Both the position numbers and the translations under genes were made by a program. The notes under the pieces were generated by a model that was not told the origin of the DNA, did no database searches, and was given only the letters and a program-made list of their open reading frames with translations. From Eucommia ulmoides (Eukaryota > Streptophyta > Magnoliopsida > Garryales > Eucommiaceae), in assembly GCA_016647705.1 (NCBI GenBank), contig CM028340.1, positions 14,337,001-14,401,000 of the forward strand: DNA of 64,000 nucleotides. The letters run 5' to 3'. This document shows positions 48,701 through 56,771 of the stretch, piece by piece. Position 1 is the stretch's first letter, and each line of letters starts with the position of its first letter.

Positions 48701-51584
48701 TGTTGAGGTCTGCTAGAAATTCGTACAAACGCTCCTTCTCAAGGTGTTTCTGAAACTTCTTGTTCTCTTCAAGATCTCCCCAATCTGCCTCATAATGCAT
48801 ATCTAATTCCTGCCACAACATTTGTAGGGAATTATAATATTCAGTGATGTCACTAGTACCTTGTTGGAGAGCCTTAAGTCTATTTTTAATCTAAAAAACT
48901 TGTGAAGCGTTCTCGAGGTCAGATTAATTTCCCTTCATCACGTCCCATATAGCTTTGGCAGTTCGGAGAAATAAATAAGTGCGGCTGATGTGTGGCTCCA
49001 TCAAATTGATGAGCCAGGCCATGAGGTTGGGTCCATGGTATTTGGACGCTTGGCCTCGCCGGTGATATAGTCGAGTTTCCCCTTTTCTCTGAGTACGAGC
49101 TTGATAGACTGCGACCATTGGAGGAAATTTTTTCCGTCCAACTTGTGATTGGTGATCTGCATCAAGGAATCTTCTCCGAAGGGTTGTGCGATCACAGATG
49201 AGGCCGAAGGGTTGGTGATGACTGGTGATGAAACATTCGCCTTCTCTAAACTCATATTTGTCGGATTGAGAAGTCAGCAAGATGAAAAGAGAGACGTTTG
49301 AGCAGAGGTAGAGGAACTTGCTCTGGCACCATAAAAGTATAAAGAAATGTTCTTCAGTAAAAAAAATAGCGTTTGCTTTGCATTGAAAGAAAACTATTAA
49401 AAAGTGAAAACATGATCAGAATATTTTTCTTAAAATTAAAAAAAAATTATTTTTTTCGGGGGAAAGGCGGGAAGGATTAAATACTAGGAAGCACGGACAC
49501 GGACACGCGACACGGACACGACACGACACGGATACGGCGACACTGAAAATTTTCGAAAACCCCGACACGGACACGACTTGGACACATCAATAAATAAATA
49601 TATAATTTTATATATATTAGTCTAATTTACGAAATATATATTGCTATTAAGTAAATTCATTCAACAAAAATCATTAAGACATTCTTAAAATTAAATATAA
49701 AAAAACTAAGGGGTCAAATGTATAATTTAGACTTAAAAAACTTAGGGATCAAATGTATAATTTAGTAATTATTAAACATACCACTAACCTAATTATAAGT
49801 GTCATCTGACCCACTAACCTAAAATGCTACCCCAAAAATAAATTAAAATAAGGCCCACTAACCTAATTGATGAGAGTCATCAGACCCATCGCTTCTCTGC
49901 AACCTCTTGACCTGCAACTCCAGTCGAGAGACTCGAGACTCGAGAACGATCGGCCGAGAACAACACCGGCAACTTAGGCCACCATCGTCGAGATGCATCG
50001 GTAGAGAGACTTCCAGATCTAGAGAGAAAGGAAGGAATGTCGCAAAGATCAATCGATTTGACTACAATCAGGGCAACCACGACCTACAATCTCGGCCACC
50101 ATGGTCGACTTCTCCTCTCTCTGCGTCATGTTTAATTTCTCTCTCCTCTCTCAATCACCCCTCAAAAAAAAAATTCCGACACTCAACAAGAGAAGTGTCC
50201 GACACAGCTCCCTCACGTGTCGGAGCCGTGTCGGAAATTAAAAAAAAAAAAAAATCCGACACGCTCTGACACGTGTCCGACACGTGTCGGAGCCGTGTCG
50301 GGCGCGTGTCGGTGTCCGACACTCTACTCCTGCATGAGTGTCGGTGCTTCCTAGATTAAATATTTTAAGAGATCAACCAATTATTACATCTCTACCTAAA
50401 TTTCCTCTACGGTTTATGGATTTCTTTTGTTTTTTTTTTCTTTTCACTTTTAAGTAAAAGTACATTTTTGACGGATTTTTATTTTTTATGAAAAATAAAT
50501 AAATAAAAGGACTTACCAAGTAGCCCTAAATAAATATAGAGGTTGAAAATGTAATTTTTCTCACACACACACATACACACAAAGTATGATGGCATTTGTT
50601 TAGTGTCTTTGTTCCCAGAAAACATCGAATAGAAATTGAAATCTGCAAAAAATTATGTTTTCCATAAATTTATGAAATAGAAACATATCTTTTTGTTATC
50701 CACACATCTGTTTCATGTAGTTTCCTAGGAATAGAAACACTAAATAGGCGGGGACAAGGGGTTCGGAATTCTTAAGGGCCCGTTTGGTTTAGTGTTTGAA
50801 AATAGTTTTTTGAAAATTCTGAAACAGTTTTTGAAAATTGTGCAAGTTATTTGTTTAGGTCTGATTCTCATATTTATTAACAATGTATTAAAAATTTGAA
50901 AAGTAAAATTGATCTGATTGATGTAAGTATGATGTCGAAAATGAGAAATAATAATGGTGGTTATTAGATGAACATGTGTCAGTGAAAATTGTAGAAATAA
51001 AAAATTAAGATATTATTGGATCCCCTATTGCTTATGTTACTTTATCCTAGGCTCTATATAAGTTTAGAGACAATCCTCATTTTGTGTTTTGATAATGAGT
51101 TAGGTCATTGAGTGTATAAAGATATAAAGAAAAAACTTCAAATTAAATTTATAAAATAATAAAAGTATAATATTAAAAGTAGGTGTGATGGACTAAATAT
51201 TGAAAAAGTTGTTTTATAAAGTATATTAGTTGTATATTGTGTTTTTAAAACTAGAAACAGTTTCGGAAAGTGAACCAAACAGGGTCTAATCTGCTTCAGT
51301 TTTTGACTAGGTATATAGAGAGCAAGCCTCAGCATTGGCTGCCAAGCCATAGTGTGCTAATCAAAGAGATAGAGGATGTGAACAAGTTGAAAATGGTGCT
51401 AAATGTCACTCACACCATTAATTTTCAAAATTCAGGCAAAAAAAGCAACAGGAGATCCGACCTAGTCTTTGAGCTCAAGAGAATCTTCGAAGAGCTCGGT
51501 ATTAAGTATCATCGCCTCCCTCAACAAGTTTACGTCACTTTTGTTGGCTCAACTCCGCCCCCATTTGCACTCCCTCCTAGGTAA
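33721..51584 (+). CDS. MSL10-like: MscS-like mechanosensitive channel, MSL10 type
   Basis: Five exons, 33721-35168, 35341-35464, 35825-36118, 36703-36905 and 51311-51584, join in phase into 780 aa; Arabidopsis MSL10 is somewhat over 730. Residues 1-200 are a Ser/Thr-rich, acidic cytosolic N-terminus. About six membrane segments follow: near 203-224, 234-258, 284-305, 326-350, 551-577 and 583-610. The last one (LLLIAFVFGNTAKTVFEAII) corresponds to the pore-lining MscS TM3 and leads into MHPFDMGDRCVIDG and the beta domain (EEMNILTTVFLR, FYPNSLLATKPISNFYRSP). The last exon completes the alpha-beta part (ESKPQHWLPSHSV, INKLKM-like, RIFEELGIKYHRLPQ). Plant proteins of this class are plasma-membrane, stretch-gated, weakly anion-selective channels. 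The final intron is 14.4 kb and full of transposons, yet the exon-5 acceptor (TTTTTGACTAG) and its phase are intact. Confidence 0.93.
36125..36537. mobile_element. MITE in MSL10 intron 3
   Basis: Left end GGCCCCGTTTGTTTAGTG (starting 7 bp after the intron-3 donor) and inverted right end GGTGTCGTTTGTTAGTGC form TIRs. Internal words such as GGAACAAAAACAGAAAC and TTCTGTTCTAAATTTT are repeated in both orientations, and a further partial copy follows to about 36620. It is the same family as 26341-26516 and 50589-50752. Confidence 0.6.
36906..37814. other. Start of MSL10 intron 4, non-coding
   Basis: AT-rich to 37180, with a MITE-like GGCTCCGTTTGGTGAACTTTT word near 36977. From 37181 it turns GC-rich, with repeated AACCCTAACC and CACCGC words, and may be the leader of the Copia remnant that follows. 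A short run of CCCTAACCCTAAC at 37253 is not a telomere. Confidence 0.45.
37815..43265 (+). pseudogene. Ty1/copia remnant 1, in MSL10 intron 4
   Basis: Recognisable blocks come in the Copia order. Gag: DYFGYLQTLWEELVQYEPLS to RRLLLPPE (38080-38345). A zinc-finger-region tail with LHPELKPRSLG lies near 38480. A protease remnant lies near 38750-38900 in shifting frames. The GAG-pre-integrase block LWHARLGHTNFQCL is at 39153, and integrase pieces (FIDYYSRCT, WHMTIFIVAYLINS) run to 39880. Reverse transcriptase pieces after the solo LTR include AMQAEMDAL-like and DYKETF-like blocks, an intact YVDD box (43067-43078) and FDIKDLGPLRYFLGID (43140). It ends there, without RNase H or a 3' LTR. Many stops and frameshifts leave no functional protein. 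No primer-binding site or LTR of its own was found. Confidence 0.8.
40387..42521 (+). mobile_element. Solo LTR, 2135 bp, copy 2
   Basis: Starts TGTTGGCCTAGTG, ends GAGATCAACA, and is flanked by a perfect 5 bp duplication ATTCA (40382-40386 and 42522-42526). It interrupts Copia remnant 1 between integrase and reverse transcriptase, so it arrived later. In this copy the iterated box at 41930-42265 reads mostly ATCGGTTGACCGATC where copies 1 and 3 have GTCGAC. Confidence 0.9.
43266..43600. other. Junction between Copia remnants
   Basis: 43266-43430 is GC-rich (GGGCTGGGCTTAGGCCAGGC, then AGGCCCGAGCCC) and resembles the end of a non-autonomous DNA element. The remainder is AT-rich with no recognised gene. 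Confidence 0.35.
43575..43660 (-). pseudogene. Possible exon fragment of an ACT-domain (ACR-like) gene
   Basis: On the - strand, after an acceptor-like TTTTTCAG, one frame reads VDSTNKRG and the next reads KLLEVVQVL (joined by a 1 bp shift). Together they resemble the VDS.NK.G.LLEVVQVL motif of plant ACR proteins, which carry ACT ligand-binding repeats. The fragment ends at a donor-like CAGAAGGTAATT. It is only about 85 bp and one motif long, so the identification is tentative. Confidence 0.3.
43721..43956 (-). mobile_element. 3' LTR of Copia remnant 2
   Basis: On the - strand it begins TGTTAGAATCCGTAAG directly after a purine tract (TTGAGGGGGAG, 43957-43967) and ends near CATTTCTTAATACTTTA. 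The same ending (CATTTCTTTATACTTTT) precedes the primer-binding site at the other end of the element, which supports the LTR identity. A TATA-like GTATATAAACAG lies inside. Confidence 0.75.
46554..47447. mobile_element. Harbinger-like non-autonomous element, 894 bp
   Basis: TIRs GGTTGCGTTTGGGTAAGGGA (left) and, inverted, GGTTGTGTTTGGATAAAGGA (right) are flanked by TGA (46551-46553 and 47448-47450). A 3 bp duplication fits PIF/Harbinger-type elements, although their usual target is TWA. It interrupts the integrase of Copia remnant 2. The interior has poly-A (about 46706-46728), repeated CGAAATCGATTTCGAAACC-type palindromic words (46765-46960) and a GAC/GAA triplet region (47010-47250). The triplet region translates as an acidic run but is not a supported protein. 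Confidence 0.7.
49484..50353. mobile_element. Non-autonomous MULE, 870 bp
   Basis: Flanked by a perfect 9 bp duplication GATTAAATA (49475-49483 and 50354-50362), the Mutator signature. The ends are CTAGGAAGCACGGACACGGA and, inverted, TAGGAAGCACCGACACTC. Iterated GACACG/CGTGTC words fill the outer 80-170 bp on each side, including CGACACGTGTCG-type palindromes. The interior (49860-50160) looks like a gene leader fragment, but no protein is recognisable. Confidence 0.85.
50589..50752. mobile_element. MITE, third copy of the GTTTAGTG family
   Basis: The left end has GGCATTTGTTTAGTG and the inverted right end has GCCTATTTAGTGTTTCTATTCC. It lies in MSL10 intron 4, just before the Tourist-like MITE. 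Confidence 0.5.
50776..51286. mobile_element. Tourist-like MITE next to MSL10 exon 5
   Basis: Left end GGGCCCGTTTGGTTTAGTG and inverted right end GACCCTGTTTGGTTCACT are flanked by TAA (50773-50775 and 51287-51289). TAA duplications and GGGCCCGTTTGGT-type ends are typical of Harbinger/Tourist MITEs. It ends 24 bp before the first base of exon 5, leaving only AATCTGCTTCAGTTTTTGAC plus TAG for the acceptor tract. Confidence 0.75.
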
Positions 51585-53240
51585 ATTATTTCGTCTGCTT
51601 AATCCGAAATATATATATTTCTTTATTATTATATTGTATTACTATTACTTCAACTTCAATGCTATTATGTTCCCAAATATCTACTAGTCCATTTGGGTGA
51701 GCCATTTGAAGAACGATTTGATTTTTAAAAGAGATTTGTAAAAATTTCTTTATTTTAATTTTATTTTTTTGAAATTTCTTTTCGAAATCAAATATCTCAT
51801 TTAAATGATCCATGTGATCTATAAAAATGACCAATCTAGTACTCTAGGGTTTTGCATTGAAGGGTTTGGAGAGATCAGATGTATATATAGTTTTAAAGTC
51901 AGGTTATTTCTTCAAATTTGGGGTACGTGTGAGTGAATTTGATTTCGAGATAAACTGTGGTCTTGAAGCTTTTCAATCATTTGATACTGAAAAATAAACT
52001 GTCGTAATTCTTTTGAATTAGAGTTTAATCCCTCCTTGAGAGAGATAAATTGTGTTCTTTAGAGTTATTATGGTAGAATAATCTTTTACTCTTTTCTTTG
52101 ATTTTATGATTTATTTATCCATGCAAGTTGTCATTCTTTTTTGCCTTTTTTTAGGTTTTATCTATATATATGTTTTTTAAATCTTTTAATCATAACTTTG
52201 TATTTAGTGATTTATAATAATTTTTTTCTTCTCTTTTTTTATTTTTTATTTATGTTATTCAACTATCTTAACGTAGACCTAAGAAATCCTTTTGAATTTT
52301 AGGTTTTAAATTCACAAGGTCAAATATTAAATCCCTCCCCCACATTAGCATCTTATTTTTCTAAGACGATAACGTTGTATTTTTGGTACACGGGATTCGA
52401 GATATGATTAGAATAGCCAAAGAAATAGTCATTCAATTTTTATATTTAGTACATGTTATTAAATCACATTCTCATTACCAAAGATTCTCTAATCCCACAA
52501 AACATGTGATTAACCAATACCAAGATAATCTTGATATAGTTAATCTCAATCACATAGGATTAGGTTTTAATCATTCATCAGTCAAAAAATAGAGTCCAAA
52601 TACTAATCAAATATTTGAATTAGAATGAAATTTAATTAAATTAACTAGTATACCGTTAAAAAATTTGATTAAATTACTACTTGACCATTTGATGTCATTC
52701 CAATGGCACATGTAATCTCTTTTATCCCTAAAAATAAGAATGGTAATTGACCATTCAATTTTATTACCAATACTAATTCCAATCTTACTGTCTTTCCATT
52801 TCATTCCATTCTAGCGTAATTGAATCATACTAATCCTCCATGAGAAATTTCTTGGGTTACATGATTATATCATATGGAATTTTTATTTACTATATTATTC
52901 ACTCATACAACAATTTTTGCTCTCGGTTTCTTGCAGGCAATAATGAGAGTTTAGCGAGAGAGAGAAGATCCATATTCTCTATAATTCTATGTTGGCGGTG
53001 TTAGCATATTAAGAATATTTCAACTTCTTCGTTGCTTTTCCCATCGTTGTGTATGTTGTATTTACTGTCTCTTCTCTTTCCTTTTTTTTTTTTTTTTTTT
53101 TAATACAACTTGTAGAAGATATATGATTTCGAAGATGGGACGGGATATGTAATGTAAATGTTGTATGTATCATATTTATACATATAGTTCTTTCGTTTCA
53201 ACTTCTTCGATTAGGTCCTTCCATGATTAGGACTTTACCT
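51585..53240 (+). other. MSL10 3' region, possible 3' leader intron
   Basis: The stop codon overlaps a consensus donor (CCTAG|GTAAAT, donor at 51581). A good acceptor (GGTTTCTTGCAG) ends at 52936, followed by GCAATAATG. If spliced, the protein would gain one residue and stop at TAA. The later DNA (52937-53200) then would be 3' untranslated sequence. The alternative is that all of 51585 onward is plain 3' flank. No other gene is visible. Confidence 0.4.
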
Positions 53241-54480
53241 ATCGGTTTCTTTAACCTAATTGAATCTTGGCTGATATCTCTTTTTCAAATGCTGATTCCA
53301 GATGATGACTTTCTTTCTATTTGCTCTTCTGTTGCGAACCCTACCCCCAATAGAATTAGATAATACTTTTAAAGTCCTTCGATTTTCTCTTTAGTGTCAC
53401 TCAAAGAATTTCTTGTCATATAAATAGGAAGGCATGAATTGTGCAAGTTCTTTTCGTTAAAAAGTCGTGCGACTCGGAGGATATTAGACTTCTTGGTCAA
53501 GTTAAAAAGATTGTCGATTGGATTCTCCTTCCCTACCATGCCAGGCACTATATCTTACCACTCATGGGACTAAAGTGTTGTATGGTGGTCTGCCCGTTAG
53601 TGCAACAAATTTTGCATAGCACAAAGTAGAGTTGCTTGTTAGGAGCAGGAGTATCCAGTGGAAGAAAGGAGTTAAAACATTTGTGCTGGGCTTCGTATTC
53701 ATTATCACCGAATGATATGTCTTAAAATGGTGCTACAGAGAATCGAGTTCTTTCTATTGAAAGTGGTGGGTTGGCTGGGTTTAAGGAAAATTCCAATGTT
53801 TCTTCTTCTTTTTGTTTAATAAAGATGGTGTTCAATTCATTTCCAAGGAAGGAGTTATTCAGACTTTATTGCGCTTAGGGAGTTGGATCAGTAATTACCA
53901 GGATACCTGAAGTTTACTAGTGATGATTAGGATCATACCTCGGGATTTGGTTGGACAAAATTTTGGATGTAGAGGAATAACTTGAGGATTTTGACATTCT
54001 CTATGAATGTTGGCCAGTGGGAATGCATGTATGGCATCTGTTTCAATGTTTGTCTCTTCCTTATCTCTACTATGAGGAAGGTCAAATAGTTTCTCCCATG
54101 TCTTGATACAAAGGGCTTAAACCTACTTGGTTTTCAATTGTCGGAGTTTAGTGAGTAGTTGAGTAGAAGGATTTATTGGAAACGAAAATCCTTCATCCAA
54201 ACCTGTATCAGGATCCATATTCACCAGGTTGGGTTCTTGATGGAAGAAGTTCATAAATGGAAAACTACTTGGTTTTCCATGGCTTGATACAAAAGGCTTA
54301 AACCTACTTGGTTTTCAATTGTCAGAGTTCAGTGAGTAGTTGAGTAGAAGGATTCATTGGAAACGAAAATCCTTCATCTAAACCTGTATTAGGATCCATA
54401 TTCACCAGGTTGGGTTCTTGATAGAAGAAGTTCATAAATGGAAAACCCTGGTGAATTAGAGGGCAAACCTTCATCATCAT
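53241..54480. other. Non-coding with 181 bp duplication
   Basis: No recognisable gene; ORFs lack any known domain. It contains the direct duplication annotated at 54102-54446. Confidence 0.5.
54102..54446. repeat. Direct duplication, 181 bp period
   Basis: Copies from 54102 and 54283 begin CTTGATACAAARGGCTTAAA, share GTTGAGTAGAAGGATT and CCAGGTTGGGTTCTTGAT, and end TTCATAAATGGAAAAC. They differ at only a handful of positions. Confidence 0.85.
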
Positions 54481-56771
54481 CAAACTATGGAATAATCAGC
54501 CTATTTATACTTTTATGATTTGGATTGTTGTTGGTCCAAGTAAATTCCGAAGAGGATAGGTTGGGTAGGAGTAGGGATGAACTGGGTAGGACAAATAATT
54601 CAAAATTAAAAACTTTTAACAAATGTGAAAACAATTTTACTATTTTAATTATGTGAACAAGTGAAATCGTGTACAACAAAGTATTAATAAATTAAAGTCA
54701 CTTGCAACCACAAGCAACTAAATGTAAGGAGTAGAGAGAAGATATAACACCAAGATTCATAGTAGTTCCGCAAGACCTCCTAACACGTCTACTCGGCCAA
54801 GGTTCAATCGATAGTTTCAATTCACTTGATCTTTTTTCCAAGTGAAGATAAAAATCTTTACAATCCCTTGAGTGAAAATCCTTTATTCACAAATTAATCT
54901 CCTGAATAAACACCCTTATTCAAGTTTTATAGATTTTCTTTAAAAAAAATGAATCGATTTTTCTCACAAGGGGCTTCTACCAACAGTCTCTAGCTAGAAT
55001 ATATGTGTGACTCTTTAGAGTGAAGTGAATAAGATTACTCCCTTTTTTATAAAGAAAAACAATAAAGACTCCAAACAAAATGTTGGAATAAATGCTAAAA
55101 TTTCAAGATAAATATTTAAATAACCATGGAGTAAAATTAATAATTATTAAATAATATTAATGTAAATATTAATTATTCATGTAAGGGCATTAAAAACAAA
55201 TTATGAAAATTCTGTAAAGCAAATTAAGAATATACTAAATCAGAAATATGACGTTAACGTTAATGTAACAGAAAGTAAAAAATAGCAGTGACAAAATATG
55301 TTAATATTAATGTAATAGAAACAAAAAGAACAACAACAGAATATATTAACGTTAACGTAACAGAAACAAATAAGAATAGTGGCAAAATATGTTAACGTTA
55401 ACGTAACAGAAACAGTGTTTTAAATATTACATAAAAACTTACCTGGATGTTCAAACAACGAATTGATTTAGAGTAGATCGAGACTAGAATTTGACTCTAT
55501 GCCCTTAAAGCAGATTCACGCCCCCACACTGGTGCTAATGGTTGAATGGACGTCTACCTCCCATGGTACAATGATCTTCAAGTTTTTAATACAAACACTT
55601 GAAACCAAAAATTTCGACGAACTAGACTTATGCTTGAACTCTCACAAAATTCTAAATGATATGTACTTTGGTGTTGATATGAAGTGATAATGTTATGAAT
55701 CCGATTCATAAAAATGAATGAAAAGTCTCATATTTTTAGACCCGACTCGGATCCGGTCCAAACTAAATTCAAATATGGATCGATTTGTTCCAACCCAAAC
55801 TCAATCCAACCCAATTCGAGTTTGAAGGTTTGATTGTTAGTGGCTTGCTTTTGTTCTCAATTTATAATTTGATACAAGCTTAAGTTTCTCATCCACAACC
55901 AATGTAGGATAACTATATCTTATAACTCAAGTTCTTCAGTTTCAAGCAATGTGGGATAACTCATCCCCTTCCAAATAATGTGAGATAATTAATTCATTTA
56001 TATCTTCAATCAATCTCAAATGAATTTCTTTGATAATTAAAATATCATTCAAAACTTAATTATTTTTTACATATAAATATACTATGTTGATCCTCAAACG
56101 ACGAGAAACGCAACGGAATAATAACTCAATTAATTTAATTCATGGGTCTCACTTTAATTAATCAATTAAAGTAACAAAAAATTCTAAAAATCCCCTACAT
56201 GAATGAGATTGACTAGATACACGTGCATATGCAATGTTAACACACTATAGAGAGTTCAAATAGAAAGTAATTGCATAGAGATAGGTAGTTTTTGGCCTTG
56301 AACCTTCTCTAGTGAAAGATTATCGGATTTACTTGGCTAACCAGTGAACGCGATGTCTTGAACTGTTCAGCTGTTTATGTAAACCAAGACAATAGAATTC
56401 ACACAGATACTTCCTGACACAGTCAGTTCTCTAGTTGTGTTCATTTTGGCCTTGAACATTCTGGTGTTTCAATGAGTACTTTAGAGAATTTAGCCTTCTC
56501 ATTCTCATAGAACCGACCTTGTTCTTCACTCATCTAGATGATTAACCTATCAAGAGTACCCCATATAACCTACTTGAATTTTTCCATGCTATAAGAATCA
56601 ATAAAAGCAAAGTTTATCCTTAATACTTATATTTACCACTGGTTCACCATAGGAATGAGTATAAGACTTAAAGTCTTTCAGTGATTACTTAGTCTACACA
56701 TAATTAGGTTGTCCCTTTAAACCTAGATCTTGGGATCTCCAGTCAGCTAGGTTGGGTTTCTATTAAGGTGA
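54481..56771. other. Non-coding, probable LTR/3' region of Copia remnant 3
   Basis: No ORF of substance. 54700-55000 has the layout of a plant LTR flank (CCGCAAGACCTCCTAAC, then GGGGCTTCTACCAAC, a word also seen in the solo LTRs). 56100-56770 is the non-coding 3' tail of Copia remnant 3, ending just before its RNase H stop. I could not place LTR boundaries or a matching 5' LTR. Confidence 0.4.
55250..55415. repeat. Tandem repeat with GTTAACGTTAAC palindrome
   Basis: About four units with a period near 45-53 bp, each with (G/A)TTAACGTTAACGTAACAGAAA or a diverged form and a short A-rich spacer ending CAAAATAT. Units 3 and 4 keep the perfect palindrome GTTAACGTTAAC or its core. Confidence 0.75.

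Larger units (their letters stand above)
43721..49357 (-). pseudogene. Ty1/copia remnant 2, in MSL10 intron 4
   Basis: A near-complete but broken element reading leftward. The primer-binding site TGGTGCCAGAGC (49331-49320, tRNA-Met type) follows only about 25 bp of 5' LTR. Gag follows (from 49255; LMQITNHKLDGKNFLQWS), with a zinc knuckle CSHCNKLGHTRERC near 48470-48430. The protease has FDSGASDHMTG (about 48160), and the GAG-pre-integrase has RHYRLGHPNF. Integrase has DVWGPS, VLRTDNGTEYF and QQNGVAERKNRHLLE. Reverse transcriptase follows (45665-44892, LDVKNKFLNGDL, YVDDIIVT), then RNase H (DADWAG, SAEAEF, YCDN). A TGA directly follows YVDDIIVT and further stops break gag. The 894 bp insertion at 46554 splits integrase. 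The 5' LTR is truncated, so the copy is dead. Confidence 0.9.

Noticed and set aside
49907..50269. 120-codon ORF, Arg/Ser-rich
   Set aside because: It lies inside the non-autonomous MULE and runs into its terminal repeat, with no domain.
53441..53629. 62-codon ORF VKKSCDSEDIRLLGQVKKI
   Set aside because: I recognise no domain, there is no splice or promoter context, and it lies in degenerate non-coding DNA.
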